A stretch of 64,000 nt of DNA. Origin: Scatophagus argus. Lineage: Eukaryota > Chordata > Actinopteri > Scatophagidae. The notes beneath the pieces are model-generated. The model did no database searches and was not told where the DNA came from. It was given only the letters and a program-made list of their open reading frames with translations. Below are positions 47,633 to 62,620 of the stretch, piece after piece (the stretch's first letter is position 1; the number at the start of each line of letters is the position of its first letter). The position numbers were made by a program, and so were the translations under genes. The DNA is taken from assembly GCF_020382885.2 (NCBI RefSeq), contig NC_058499.1:17841872-17905871 (forward strand), given 5' to 3'.

Positions 47633-48799
47633 GCTGAAAGGACCTGTCTCGCATAACAAACAATTGCACCAAACTCCATTAAAATCACTTCATGGGGATG
47701 TGATAGTGCCTCAAGTTAAAGGCTGTAATTGAAAAGCATTTGACAAACCACGCACTGCAAAGCGACAATAGACAAGCTGTGATTCTCACTTGAGTTATTC
47801 AGTGGAAATGATTATCATCATTTTATTCTGCTCCTTAGACAACTTGCTTGAATAGTACGTCTCTAAAACAGTGATTCTTGGATTTGTTCATGCTAACGAT
47901 CTTCAGATGAATCGACACACAGATAATGATTTTCTTTTCGCTACACGAGTCAGTATGTAATGGTCACTGCAACCTATACACAGTTCTCTGATGGAAGAAA
48001 AGAAGAAGAAGAGGAGGAACTATGAATTTATTTAGTTTTTTTTTCATCTTGTGACTCCTAAGCAGGGCTCCCTGAATGCCACTTTGACAACTTACTGCAC
48101 TGAGGCACAGTGTAACCAGTCAAACCGTAAGAAGTGGAGAGTCTCCCTGGGAAGATGCTCCCGTCCATTGATTTGAAGTGACAGCCACATCCTTGACAAA
48201 CACACCTGTCATTGTTCAAGTCACATCACATTTTCAGTTTCATAGACAGAAGACAGCAGAGGTGTGCAGGTGTATGTGTGTGTGTGTGTGTGTGTGGGTT
48301 TATGCACATGTGAGCATGAGTGCCCATAAAAAAGTTTCTTCATCCTTTTTTTAATGGATAAATACATTCACTCTGCTCCAGCTGTTGTACAGAAACACAG
48401 CCAGATTCTTCCATTGGCTTCTTCAGCTGATATTTATGAAACAAGACATCTGGTGTATTTATTTTCAAACATGCGTCAGAAATGGATTCAATGTGCCAAA
48501 ACCTGCTGACCATCACTCCGCGTGTGGAAGTTAGTGTCGCTGGGCTGGTCAGAGAATTTCCTCTCTGTGTACTTCTGCAGTGGTGTGACAAGTTTTGGGG
48601 GGGGAGGGGCTGCTTATGGGGACTAAGGGAGGGGGAGGGTGATGAGCTGCTGCAATAATAAGCAGATTTTAATGATTTACTATAAATCAGCAGCCGAGGC
48701 CTCTGCTTGGGGAGACTGAGAGGGATGACAGCTCCTGACTCACACACCTCGCAAATGCCTTGCTGATGATGTGTGTGTGCTTCAGATCATCAATCACTG

Positions 48800-48801
<2 letters not shown>

Positions 48802-48839
<38 letters not shown>
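48802..48839. repeat. (CA)19 microsatellite
   Basis: Nineteen uninterrupted CA units. A shorter GT array lies at about 48275-48296. Confidence 0.95.
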
Positions 48840-48840
<1 letters not shown>

Positions 48841-49322
48841 TGCACTTTTACAAAAACATGCTTTCAACACACGTACGCAGGTGCACAAGCCCACACACAC
48901 ACACACATGTGCAGCCACACACATGTTTCTTGTCTCTAATGTCTCCTCTGCTGTGGCAGGGGACAAATCAATCATGGGTACAGAAGTTCAAGGGGGTAAG
49001 AGATTGTCTGGTCCGTTTTTCCCTATGCTATTGATCCCATTTTACTGGCATCATCGCCAAGCTGTCTCACAAACCCCGGGACGGCGATGGATTGAAAGTG
49101 GATGATTGAGAGAGGAGGTAGGGTGACATTCACTGTAATCTCAGCCCCCACCCACACCCCTACTGGTACCCCGCCCTCCTCCTAACCCACAGACAAATCC
49201 AATGACATTGAAAGTTAGCACTGTATCAGGAATTTTTTTGGAACAGATAGAATCAGGCCCATCATCTTAAATGAAGCAGAAAAGAAAACACAACTGGCAG
49301 AGATTAACCATGAATTATGTAC

Positions 49323-49344
49323 ATCTATCTATCTATCTATCTAT
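49323..49344. repeat. (ATCT)5 tetranucleotide repeat
   Basis: Five ATCT units followed by a partly complementary ATAGATAC segment. Confidence 0.9.
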
Positions 49345-51762
49345 AGATACAGATATACATTTGTTTTCCCGTCTCTTTGCGTTCCTTCTCCAGCTGTCAT
49401 ACTGCATGAAAAAGACACTGGAGAAACAGCATGTCTCAGAGTGTGTGGGAGAAGTGAAAACTGTAAAACAGAGCATTTCTCTAAAGTTTCAAAATGCGGT
49501 TCATGTGAATTATACATGGTCAATTTACTCTTAAATACTCACAGTGTTTCCTTATCTCTAGTGGATAAACAAATGAGGGGGAATTTCCCCCCGTAAATTA
49601 TGTGACGTTGTCTGATTGAGCAGAGACAGTAATACTACTGAGGGCATTAGAGACATCACAGGCTAAACATATTACAAACAGGTTTTCCGTGGAATAATCA
49701 TTTCTGTTGAATGCTGGGAAGGTTTCATGACTCTTTCTTCCTGTGAAGTGTTGGTTCTCACCAGTCAGACAATGATGATAAGATGATCATTTACATTTTA
49801 AAAGAAATTAAAGACATGTACCACATATTTCAACACCTCACATTTTATATCCTTGTTGACATTCTTCCAGAATTAAACATTTTCTTACCATAGTGAATCA
49901 CACCTCTATTTGTCTGTCTTCTGACTGTCTGGCTTGAGCTTCATCAGAAAGTTCATTTTGGGTTGATATTTAAAATCATCCATTAAATTATATCTAAGAT
50001 GTATAGTCATTTACATCATTCAGCACAAAGTCTAATGTAAATGTAAACTCATAATCCTAATATAGCTCATAGTATTTACCTTCAGTTTTACAATGCAAAC
50101 TTCAAGCGGTGATAAAGCTCAAATCACTCACTGCACTATTAGTATCAGTATATCACCGTCAGACTGTTTATCACATTATATCTACATTATGATGATGCAC
50201 AAGTTTAATTACAGATAGATGGATGATTCATCCATCTTTCCTGTTGCTGACGTCTTGATTAAAAATGTTTAAAGGATTATCTATGGGACTCTTATTTGTG
50301 TCCTTGTGTTTGTCTTTTCAACTTTTATCCACTCGCCTGATTTATTCCCCTTGTCTATAAATAAATAGACAGGGTCCGTGTGATGGATTAGTCTGTTGAC
50401 ATTGTACCAGCTGCAGGTAAACAATTACTATTCATGCTTCATCGTCACAGAATCTATACCAGGATACTACCACTTGGCAAGGGGCAAAAGGTTAGGTTGC
50501 AAGCTATTGTTCTGGTCAAATGTAATTAATTTCATAATGCAATGCAACAATAGAAAATTACAAGTTTCATGATGTGCAAAGGATTCAACTAACACTGTCT
50601 AGAAGCGAAGGTCTTTCGTGTGAAAAACAATTTTTGTGCAACTGGATGAATCACATGAGACTTGTAATCAGCACCAGGTCTGTCAGCCCAGTATGGTCAT
50701 TGTCTGCAGACCATTCTGCAGTATCTGTGGAGTATCCTTTTACGTTGTGAAACACACACTAGTTTGCGACTACATCCAGCCTTTCCTCGCACGTCATTCA
50801 TTGTTTATTCAGAATCCAGTATTGCTCCAACCCTCAGCCCCCGTGGGCTGGATCAGTCTGTGGTCATTATGCTGATATGAGCAGTGAGTCACTGGGAAAA
50901 GAAAAAGGGGGTTAAATCTGTGTGTGTGTGTGCGTATGATTATGTGTAGTAGGCCTACATCTGTCAGAGTGTGATTACAGTGCGAGGAGTTTATGAAACA
51001 GCCTCTGTATCAACAATTATTCATGTCCCCCAGGCCACAGAGTGAAAGGCCTTTTTCAGACTAGACTGTGGAAAAAAGGATTAGGCAGAATACTATGAAG
51101 ATGTGTAGCAGAGGAAAACGTGGCTCGTACATTACCACTATTCACACACTATTCAACCAGTCTTCTCTCAGAAAGATGATTTGTTTTTTCAGTCAGATTC
51201 AATTAGATTGCTTTTGTTTTCTCTTGTTCAAAGTGCAAAAATCAAAGGAAAATAGTGTTTTTCATATGCAGGCAAAAGCCTCTGAGAATGACAAAGAATG
51301 GCAGAGATCAGGATCATACTTGGTCACACAAGCACAGTAAAACTAATTGATAATTTAAAGGAACAGAAACCTATACAAGATCATCCTTAAAGAATAATTT
51401 GGGTTTGTTATAGCTTCAGTATAATTTTAATATTTATGGCCGTTATTTCTATGGAAACACAGTGTCATATCATCAGGGGGATTGTTAACATTATGAAAAG
51501 CTGAATTATCTAAATCACTTTTTTAGGAAGAAAAACTGAAAGTGAGTGTGCCAGTAATTTCAGTAAAAAGACCTCATTACACAGAAAGATTGTGTACATG
51601 TACTACTATGGTAAGTACAGCCGGACAGAACTGCTTGGAGGTCGATCTGAAAACTGCAGTGTATGACGGACAGACTGAACAGATAGTTTGAGTGGTGATT
51701 TTCTGTTTGGTATCAGTTTTTGTCATAAAAACAAACAAACAAAAAACTCCACCAGATGATGA

Positions 51763-51783
51763 TTTTTTTTTTTTTTTTTTTTT
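51763..51783. repeat. Poly-T run (T21)
   Basis: Twenty-one uninterrupted T residues. No retroelement body was recognised on either side. Confidence 0.9.
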
Positions 51784-54700
51784 ACTTTAAAATCAATTTT
51801 TCCACTTCCCACACAGTCCCAGAACAACATCATCACGTCATATTGTCTCATTTATGCTGTCCAGCTCACATCCAATATGAGAATCCAAAGTAAACAGAAA
51901 CAAAGCGGTAAAGATGACGGGTCACATGAAACAGAAGCACTGACTGCAGTTAAGGCAGGTGTTTACGTGCAGACACATTAACAGACAGTGACAGCAGCAG
52001 GCTGCAGTTTGGACTGATGGAGGGACAACGCTGTGGCCCGCGGTTCATCGGCTGAGACATTACTGGGACATTTCTGTCTGGGGGAGGCGTGATGCCTTGT
52101 CACCTGACACTGGGCTGCTTTGACAAGCTGTTGCACCTTAGCTGAAGTGTTCTGAAGACCTTGTATATGCACAACATCAGTTTCTCTTACTCATGTTTTC
52201 TAGAGGACCTGTCTCATGTAGAGTGTGTTTCAGTTCTGTTTGTGTGTCATAGGAAATTAGGTTTTCTTTAAACTACTGAGTTCTAGCTTAGGCAATATTT
52301 ATAGATGATCACATGCTTAAGACAAGACAGGATTTTGTCTTATTTTTGAACTTGTGAAGATTTATAGAAACACAAAAATCACAATCACATATCTGATAAT
52401 GTTATGTAGTGAAAATAATGCTACCTTTATGAAGTTCAGAGAAGTCCTCTCCACTCTGAAGTGATCATAAGTGTGTGGTTGTGCTGTATTAGATTGTATT
52501 GTTTGCTGAATGATTGTGTTGCTACACAACGAGTACACAACGGCTAAAACCTTAAAAATATGGTGTCTACAAGTGGTTAAGTCTTGTGTGAACACGCTGA
52601 AATTTTGGAAAGTTAACTTTCTTGCTGAGCGTTAACTGGCAAAATCAATACCTCTCTCATATCTGTGCATTATACAGTATATGAAGGCAGCAGTTAGCTT
52701 GTCTTGGCCCAACTTAAACTGGGAACAGGGGGAAACAGTTAGCCTGCCTGCAGGTTAAAAACAAAACATTCAGCTATTAGACTCATGAATTAATACATGA
52801 TATCCTGTTTATGTAATTTGTACAACACTTTGTATGTACATGGCAAGTTGTGGTTTTATGCATCGTTTTTCCTGGAGTCAAGACACAGGAAGTCCCTATG
52901 TGGGTCAAGAAGCAGTTATCCATAACCCCTCATAAAACCACAACTTGCTTTAACACAGTGATATAATGTGTTAATTAGTGAGCTTTGGAGGTGCAGGGAG
53001 GTAGATCTTGATCCCTTTAAAGGTTTGCTGTTTTCACAGCGATTAATTTTAAACCTCACTGTGACTCTTTGGGCTCACAGTCAGCCATTTATTGTCTCTG
53101 CTTTATTGTACAGTAGGTGTACAACTAGTTTGCTTGCATGACTGTCAGGTAAACATGAAAGGTGAGGAAAAGGATTTGGAAGACAGTTGCTCAGGTTGTA
53201 TTGATTGAACGGTAGACCACTGGGGAAAACATGCGGATTGTTAAAGTGAGCTGTGAACTTCTTTAAGTGATGTGTTTGCTTTAAGCATTAACCTGTAACT
53301 GCCTGCAGTATGTGTGTGTGTGGAGTTTGATGCTTTCAGCGAGTGTACATCTGTTTCCTTCTCTTCATGAAAAATGAATGACAAGATTTGCCATATAACT
53401 ACTGTTTCATTTTATGAGCTTATGAATTCTCTGTGTTTTTGTGTGCCATTAGCACAGTGCAGTACGGATCGACACATGTCTATGAAGATAATGCATTGAC
53501 CAGTGAGTCTCAGGAGGGATCAGTTTCATGTCCCCTCCTCTTCCTCCTCCTCTAACCCTCAGGAATGGAAGACATTTCATGTGAGAACAAACCTTTAATT
53601 GTCTGCCCTGTCGACATGTAAGGGAAGTGATGCGTTATATTATATCATCACTCTCCCTGACGTCCCCTGAATGACCCCAGAATCAACAATTCAGCCAAAT
53701 AGGCTTATTGTGGCTCACATTTTAATCTTAACCATTCAGTCATCTGAGGAAATATTAATGCAAGTCAGCTTAAATCACTTCCTGTGTCTTTTTAACTGAC
53801 ATCACAGATATCTGATCAGGACTGACACAGGCTCCAGCAGCAGTCTTTCTCCTCAGGGCCACGGTCGATGAAGAACATCCACCATCCTGGCCGAGCCTTA
53901 AACTGTTACTGCTCTGTCTCTTTTGTTCTTCCCTCCCCGGCAGCACCAGAGGGGAGAGCAGAAGAGGGACTGCAGCTGAGTGGCAACACTGACTGAATTA
54001 CCCTTCACCCCGTGAGGGTGCAAGCTTGGGTCAGTTACTATCGACAAGCCTCTGCCAAGCTCTGGAGTAGCTGGAGGGAAGAAGGAAGATATTGTTGTTT
54101 CTTTTTGTGCTGCTATTATTGGGGTAAATGTTACTGCAGACAGACAAAAAACACAACAACTCCGATCCAAAGAAAGTAAAGTGAACTTACAAATTTCCCA
54201 AACACAATGTGTGCATTAGCCTGTGCTCTGGTGGGGGGGTGGGGGGTAGCACTTATTCTTTCCTGTGACTGACAACTGAATAAGCAGTGGAATTACAATG
54301 CTATTTCTCCCTTTGTACATGTTGCCTTCCACAAGCTGGCCTGTATTGGATAACTAATTAGGCAAAGAAAGTTAAGTGCGAAATCCTGTATCGCTGAAAG
54401 GTTTGAGAGGGGGAAACGGCAATGCATTCTCAGACAAGCGACTGTTTCGTGGACCTTATTGATTCTGAGGCAGAGGCAGAGATCAATGAAAAGAAACAGA
54501 CTGAGACAAAGAGTGGCATTTAAGGGTTGAAAAAGCTGACATTTTCTCCATCACTGTCACCGCCACGGCCATAAAGCAGCAGCAAATATTAAAACATTTC
54601 TCATCTGCGCGCGAGTATTGGCAGCAGAAATTGTTTTCTCCGCGGTGTGATACTCAGGCTGAACTCCCAGTAGAATCCCTGGGGACTGCAGATTGGTGCC

Positions 54701-57700
54701 TGTGACATATCTGCGCCAGCATTTACACACACCTGCCACTCATTCCCAAACAGCCCAGGAGCACGGCTGTAGAGGGCAGATAGCAGCCGAGGAGGCTGTC
54801 GGTTGGACTACTGTCAAGGTGGGTAGGTGTTGTGGAATTCATCACTGATAACGTGCTTATGTTTGCAGGCCTCATAGAGTGCTTCTATTAGTCAGCAGTG
54901 CCCTCAATGCTGTATTCTGGTTATGCATATGTAATGAGCATGTGTGTGTATATATGTGAATGACGTTTCTTATCTGTGTCCATGTGGGCTTGTGCTCATG
55001 CAGTACCATTAGTGCAGAGTACAGGCATGTGTGTAAAATGTAATGAATGTTTATGCGCGTGCTGTAACCACATTGGGTGTAATTATGAGTGTGTGTCCTG
55101 TCCTTTGAGTGCACTCCTCGAGTCTTGAACTCTGAGTGACACGGGCACTGCAGGGTCATATGTCTATTTGAGGGATAAATGATATTATGCTACACTAAGA
55201 GAATTACAAAGAGGATGTCCCTTGGAGTCACCAGGCTCAGCGATCAGTCATAGTTACTTTGTACGTCTCCTAAGCCCCTCTATCTGTACTCATCCACTGG
55301 TCTGGAACGGGTGTTAAATGAATCCTAGACCACATCCCATCATTATGAGCTTATGATTTGAGCCTTATGACTGAGAGAGGAGGAGAGGGGGAACAACGTA
55401 GGGGCTAATTACGAGAAAGGCATTGCTGAAAGTATACAGCACATCCACCTGCACCTCCTTCCTTTGCACCACCTCTGTTTGCAGAATCACACACATCTCC
55501 CTCATCCTAGCCCATCATTCATCTCACTTTCATCTTTTCTTTATCCATCCCTTTCACTTTTTCTTTCTTAAAACTGTACACCCCCTACCCCTCTCCCACC
55601 TCCACATGGCTTGCAACTTTTCTTTAACCTCCCTCCTTCCCTCCCTGCCTGCTCCTTCCTTCCCTCCTTCGCACTCCCTTGGTGGTATTTGATAGCACTA
55701 AAGCAAGGAGAGCAAACAGCAGGTGAAGCCACTCTAATACTCAGCTGTGCCATCTGCTGCAGTCACATGACTGAGCTGCAAACCCGCTCTAACGCCATGA
55801 TGCCCCATCATACCTGACACATCGATCAATCATGACCAAAGAGCAAAAGAGAGAGCGAGGGAGGAAGAGACATTAAGCACTGCATGTCCTATGAACGAAA
55901 CCCAGTCAGTTATGACTCAATCTATTACCTTGTTTTGACGTAATTTTTGCCTTTCATCTGCACTACTTGGCATAATTAACACATGCTGTATCTGAAGGAT
56001 ATCTATCTTCGATTAATTAATGTAAATTTATATCATACAATCCAAATATCACTCCAGATCAGGTCTCTGAAGTCAGATTGCTGTGCATCTGTGCAACAAA
56101 AACATAAGCAGCAACAATAAAGCCACAAGTCTTTTTTGTCTCCACAAAACAAGACAACAAATTAAGGGAAAGCAAACAAGCCTCTGCCCTAACACAAAGG
56201 TCTTCGCTGGTGTGAAGAATACATTCAGTTACGGCAAACAGTGGCCACAGGAAATGATTTCAGTCAAAACTGTCCTTACTACAATTAAGATGTGTTAATT
56301 ATGTATTTCATTAAGTAAGTGGATTAGAAGAAGTGCTGATGAAATCATGAAGGAGTTTGCCGGAGGCCAGGCTGCAGAGAACAGACAGGAAACAACTGAT
56401 AACTCTCCTTCTTACGCTTCTCTGTTATACCCTGAAATAACCCTATAAATACTTAACACCTTTACGTGTCTATTTAGACCGTCCTCATTCTCCCACAGTC
56501 ACCTGGTCTCCGTATCTGCATACCTTCTTTGTGTAGGATCACACAGTGTAATTGTGCCATAGATACTGTTGACATCCACATGCTGTTTGCAAGACCTCTG
56601 GAAACGATGAAGTCTCTCTATTTCATCTAAGCCAGTTCATTACCATTCAGGTGCAAAAAAGAGATAAAGCAAAATGCAGATCGCTCTTTCTGTCTCCCCC
56701 TCTTTCACACTCATACTCTCTCACTCACTCACATGCACTCTTTCATTCTATCTCTCTCTCCCGTTCTCTGTGTTCTCTGATGTTTTATTTGATATCCCAC
56801 AATAAAGCCTCTCTTTGAACTGCCATCAATTGTGTATGGATTTTTCCTCTGAGGAGAAACAGAGAGCTGTCTGAAAGGGCTCCAGTCCCGCAGGCTGCCT
56901 TCATATTGATGCAGAGGAGTATTGCCATCTTCATTGCTGGATCAATCACTCACGTCACTGTTGTTTTATGGCTGGGGCCACTTCACAGAAAGAAGCCTGA
57001 CAACATCACCGCAGAGGTTTGCAAAACGATACAGCTCTGATAGTTGAGGAGGGTGGAGGCAGTGGTGAGGGGGCTGCGGGAGGCTTTTGGAGGAAAGAGG
57101 GGATGAATTTAGATTCTGTAACTGTCACACACATGCACTCACTTATATCTCTCTCTTCTCCACAGCAGTGGGAGCAGCTGTTTTTATGGCGTGGTGTGGT
57201 TAAGTCAAACAGAAAGCGTTGAGAAAACCACAGGATGTCATCAAAGCTTGATGTGATCTGTGTCACCCGGTGGATGCAAAATCTTCCTGATGTTCCTCCA
57301 CTTCCTCTTCTTGTCTGTGTGTCCACTTACAGTACATTTTGTCTGTTGCTGAGCTTCCTTGTCAAAACAATGTCTAACAACAATATAGTAAAGTGGCTGA
57401 CTAAAAAGAGTGTACTACTAATTTTTTCATCTCTACACATCATTTTTAAGTCTTAATGATGATCTGATTTGAAGTTCAGACTAAGACTGCAAGCCATTAC
57501 AGATTTATGAAAAATGTTGTCTTTGAAACACATCTAGCGTGTCCCATGGAAATCTCCTGCTCTCTTCAATGCAAAACAAATTTTAGGTAGGTTTAACTTT
57601 AAGTGTTATTTGTATATGTGAATTTGTATTAGTAGTCAAATCTTTCACAATGTTAGTTTCATACACAGCAGTCCTATTCGTATGTTGTAGAGCCATCAGT

Positions 57701-60526
57701 CACAACTAGAGTCTCTAGCAAGTAGTCACACTAGATCAAGACTTCATGGCCTGCACATGGCTTGTCTGCTACTTGGAAAGTTGCAGGCACAAATCATCTT
57801 CTTGTGTTCACTCCTTTTCTTAGATGCACAAAAGCACCACCGAAGGTGAGCCACAGTCTTGCATTAATCTAAACAAATCATCATTTGAACCATTCATTCA
57901 AGTGTCCTTGCAAAGCTTTTTATGCTGTCCGGTCTCACAACCAGTCTTCAGATTCCTGCCTTCGTCAGTGCTTGGTGCTGCAACCTCCTCCATCGCAATC
58001 TAATGTTCATTTACATTTAGAGCTATCTATGATTATACTTTTAGGCGATGTATTTTACCTTACCTTACCGGGTTGGATATGTTCTAATTTCCCAATGGGC
58101 CTCTGTTAGCTAAAAAAACAGCGACTGCCTGCATATTTGGTGTGTCAGAGTGGAGTCCCCACTACTGATGAGAAGGCCGGTTCTTTAGTGTAACCCTGTT
58201 CTTTTTGTTCACCTGTCACTAGCAAACAGACTCACGAATGACTCTTTTGGTTCTGTATTTCTTTAAAAACTGCCCCCACACGCATGCCCCCACACCCCAG
58301 CTGTGGGATGTATGCGACTGGTGAATGCTCTATGTTCCAAGTTCTCTTGGCCATTCAGGCTAATAAATAAATAAATAAAATAAACTCACAAGTCAAGAAA
58401 AGAAATACTCATATGCCTATTTTCCCTCTTAAACAGAAAAAATACAACCGCACACCTTCTGAATTCAAGTTTCTGTCTGTTCACCAAAATGACAAATAAC
58501 CAAAAATTGTCTCAGTTAGTCTTTCCATTGTTTCCAATATTCACCAACCCTGTTTTGGTGGAAATCAGCCCTGTTTTTCCTCACTTCCTTTCTGCAGTTG
58601 CTGGCCTCTTTGTGCCATACAGAACCTTTACAAAATGGCTTCAACAGGAACTATTGTACATCACTGACTGGATGTTGATGCTCATCACCCTCCAGAAGTT
58701 TAGCTTTGGTCAACTTTTTACAGCTGACAAGCTGGCTGATGTCTAGAACATTTTCAGGTTGATGTCTCAGCAGAGAAAGAACTGGTTTTCCACAAGTTGT
58801 TGATCCAGCTAACAGCAGCCTGTATGTGCTGGGACTTAAAGTCAGCCCTGGCTGTCCTTGGTCCTATCCAAGCTCGACGTGGCCTGTTTGCAGCCAGTGA
58901 AGCCTGGTCTTTGAGGTGCGGCAGCAGACACCAGAGTCCCTCTACAGCCATCAGTCATCGCTCTCACTCTGAACTCTATATGACCTTCCCCTCTGCTCTG
59001 GAAGAAGTTGGCTGCATGCACTGTGCCATCTCCATATTCACCTTAAAGTGACAGAGCCTGATTTTTTTTCTAAGTGAGCCTCAAAGAGAAGGTCCCTCTT
59101 TCAGCACCTATTAGGTGTCAGAGCTGACCTAAAAGGAGTGGGAGCAGGTTGAGATGGAATGGAAAAAATATAAGTCTTCGTGCATGGTGAATGGCCCTTT
59201 AATTCCCTCTTCTGACAGAAGGCAATGGCAGCCTGGAGGAGGGTCAGGACACCAGTTGGCATGAATAGACACATTTTTGTCTCGTCTCCAACTTTCTCTG
59301 CTCCGTGCCTCCACTGACTGTAACATCTCATTTTTTCCCCCAAGCTGGAAGTCTCAACAGCCATTCTCTTGTCATTGGAAGGCGGGAAGGCAGCTCTCTG
59401 TGTCTTCACTCACAGATGAATAGAAAACATTGTGCCAAAGCTTCAGAATCACCAAGCTGTTTTCGATTGCATATAAAACACAGAATCTGAGAACATGTTT
59501 GAAAATGACAGGCTGATTGGCTGTGGTCATTTCAGGCTATGTGGGCTATCTTTTTTTCCCTTTGTTTCATCAGTGGGTGCATTCATCCATTCAGGATATA
59601 TTGAAGCAGTAGCCTTTAATAAAGTCACTAGGCTTGAAAATATATGAATAAAATGACATCCACTGCCTTGGATGGATCAAATTGACTTATCCTGGTAATA
59701 GCCCAAGGATAATGCGTGCGTGTATGCGTGTGAGAGAGTGTGTGTCTGTGCAAGGAGAGACAGAAAAAAAGAGGAAAGAGCAGAAAGAGAGATGGATATA
59801 GTGGTAAGACAAAAGCAGGAAAGACAAGAATATCAGGGAAATAAAACAAACTTGACCTAAGGGGACAGAATTCAATGAAAACCTGAAGCTGGACACATGA
59901 CTTTGAATCTTATTTGTATTGGTGACCCATCACTGGCGCAAGCATTATTAGGGATGCTGGGAAGGAGAAAAACAAAGCCATTAAAGGAGAAAGCAGAGGA
60001 AGAAGAGTGACAAACTTGATCCTAACAAAGTTAAAGGGTTATTCAACACAAAACATCAAAATTATGAGTCCAATTTCTCCAATTCTACCGCAATTTGATC
60101 GCACCGAGCCAAGGAGGACTCCCAAATCCAATGATACACTAGAGAAAGCATAAAGAGTTGAACGTAAGGAGTAATGATGACAAAGAAAGTTTTATATTTC
60201 ACTCAATTACAAGAAATAAAAACCACAAAAACTCATATCTTGACCCATCATACCATCCTTGCTTGGCGGATGGGTGTTCAAGTGCGATGTTGATGGAGTG
60301 GTTGTGAACCACAATAATGACAGTCAGAAGCTATGGCTGTACACGGAGACACATGTCTGTTCTCTGCTCTTCAAATGTCCAGCTTAAACTCCTGCTATGT
60401 GTGAATAAAGAGGACAGGAAGTGGCAGTTTGGCAGCTCCAACCAGGAGTGTCACTCTCAATTGCGTCCCCTGCCAGCTCTAGACACATCGCACGGCCGAA
60501 GAGGTCACGGGTCTGACTCCTCTTTT

Positions 60527-60556
60527 TTCTCTCTCTCTCTCTCTCTCCCTCTCTTT
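60527..60556. repeat. Short CT microsatellite
   Basis: An imperfect CT run in a pyrimidine-rich stretch ending before TTTTACAG at about 60582-60589. Confidence 0.8.
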
Positions 60557-62507
60557 CCTTCTGTCCCCTCTTTCGTCTGTTTTACAGGACATTCCATTTC
60601 AATGCCACCTACGCAATGCATAACAGTCAAGGAGAAGACAGAATGATGTACGGAGGACACGAGCCACAGCGACGGCGGCACATTTTTTGAACACTTCGAT
60701 AAAACATGAAGCTTGTCTTGTCAGATTACCCTGACACCCTGTGTCAAAATCCCTGCCATGTCTCTGTGAAGCAGAGAAGCAGATGTCCTGAGTTTGCCTT
60801 CCTCCTCTGGACAGAGCTGTCAAGATTTGCTCGTGAAGGACACTGAAGACAGTGCAGATGGAAAGAATGAGTTGTCCCAGGTTTCGCTTGTTTCTCTGTC
60901 AAAAAAGAGTTTTATGATGAAAAAGAACTGTGTTGAGTAGACCCATAGAGTTTGATTTTCTGTTACAGGATTTATTAATCTTAACAAATCCCACAGCTAG
61001 ATATATGATCAATTTATGAAATATGATACATTACTATAGATTAAAATATTTTTTTTAATTGTGGGAAATTTTACATTAAGATGTTGTTTGGGGGTAAATA
61101 TTTCAATATATAATGTACCATTTTGAATGGTTCTATTTTCCATAATAAGCACTTATATATTATATATAAATATATTATATATTTGCTGGTTGGTATTGAC
61201 ATTTGAATCCAGAGTGGGAATGGCAGAGTCGGCCACTAACAATGCAGACTATATGGTGTGGTATTGCTACTTTACTTACTATACGTACTCACAATATTTG
61301 TTCCCTCGCTTCTTAAAGGACAATAAACTCCAGGCATGTCCTCACCCACAATGGACAAGTAATAGTACTGGTTCTTTCCTTCAGATGTCAGTTCCTGTTC
61401 TAGATACTGATAAAACAAAGCTCCACAGTTACAGCATTATATGTATTAAATTCAGGAACCTAGATTAAAATGCACTCATAAATGTCATTTGTTTCTGATA
61501 AGAAATGGTTCTTGATGATAATAAGCCCTTGCCAAACAGAAGGGAAGTCAAATGGATTTTGATTGCGCTCCAAATCATTCAGTAGGTTCCCACTAATGTA
61601 ACTTGATCAGAGCACTCTCAAACCGGGGCTCTATGAAATGACAGTTGAGATTAATTTTGTCAGGCTTGTAATCGCGCCTTATTGATGTGTTTCCTGTTAA
61701 ATGGCACATTGGAAAGAGCAGCTTCAGCCACGGGGCAACAGTGTTTCATATGGTAGTCATGGATGGACATTTGATGTTGACCTCCTGATCGCACACCTTC
61801 ATACTGTCAGGCAGGCAGCCACGCACACACACTCACAGGTAATGCTCTATTATGCTGATTTATTGAAGGTTAATTTAATCACTCTTGTAATACCTGACCA
61901 GGGGGTGTTCTTACCCGTGAAAATCCCAAGTAGCAGGAAAAAAAGGGAGAAAAACATGACAACAAATCAAAAAGTGATTTCATGAAGGTGGCACCAGAGA
62001 CAGGCCAATCCATCAGAACGGCGGCAGAGTGTGGACGTGTTGCCACGCGTGGTGCCAGGCGAGGTGCCAGGCGGTCCAAGGCACATCCTCCATGCCAGCG
62101 CCCTGAGGCTGTGTGTCCTCGTCACAAGGACGGAGAGGTCGTTAGGACCAAATGCACTAAATCACACACCTCCTCCCACCTACTGTCATGGCCGACAAAG
62201 CAGGTTGATGCAGAAATACTGGGAGAGGCAGAGCAGCTACTGGTCAGATCTACTGGTTTGTTCCAAATAATCATCACATCCTCTTATTCCAATTGATCCA
62301 GTAATATATGATGTTGTTATGACATTTCCTCTGCTTTTGAGAGCACCCCAATGTCAACAAGGCTTTACGCAGAGTGAATGATTTCTCCTAAATGCATTTT
62401 AGAGTTTTGCACAAATACATTTTCAGAGCTAAGTAAACAATGCAGGCCATTATCTAGATGTATTGTTTATGCATTTTTGCGCTCCGTGGCTGGGATGAAC
62501 AAGTGAG

Positions 62508-62620
62508 CCAGAGAGCGACAGAGAGACAAAGAAGGAGAGAGAAGAGCAAGAGAGAGAGAGCAAGAGAGAGAGAGGGAGAGAGAGAGAGGGAGAGAGAGAG
62601 AGAGAGAGAGAGTGAGAGAG
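62508..62620. repeat. GA-rich microsatellite
   Basis: About 110 bases of GAGA with GAGC/GGGA interruptions. The predicted Arg/Glu-rich open frame through it is an artefact of the repeat. Confidence 0.95.

Noticed and set aside
58489-59051. Two adjacent open frames of about 85 codons
   Set aside because: No shared domain, no splice sites joining them and no recognised similarity to a gene or transposon protein.
60582-60646. TTTTACAG acceptor-like site followed by a short open stretch
   Set aside because: A stop follows within about 20 codons, and no upstream donor exon or protein family could be linked. A noncoding exon cannot be excluded.
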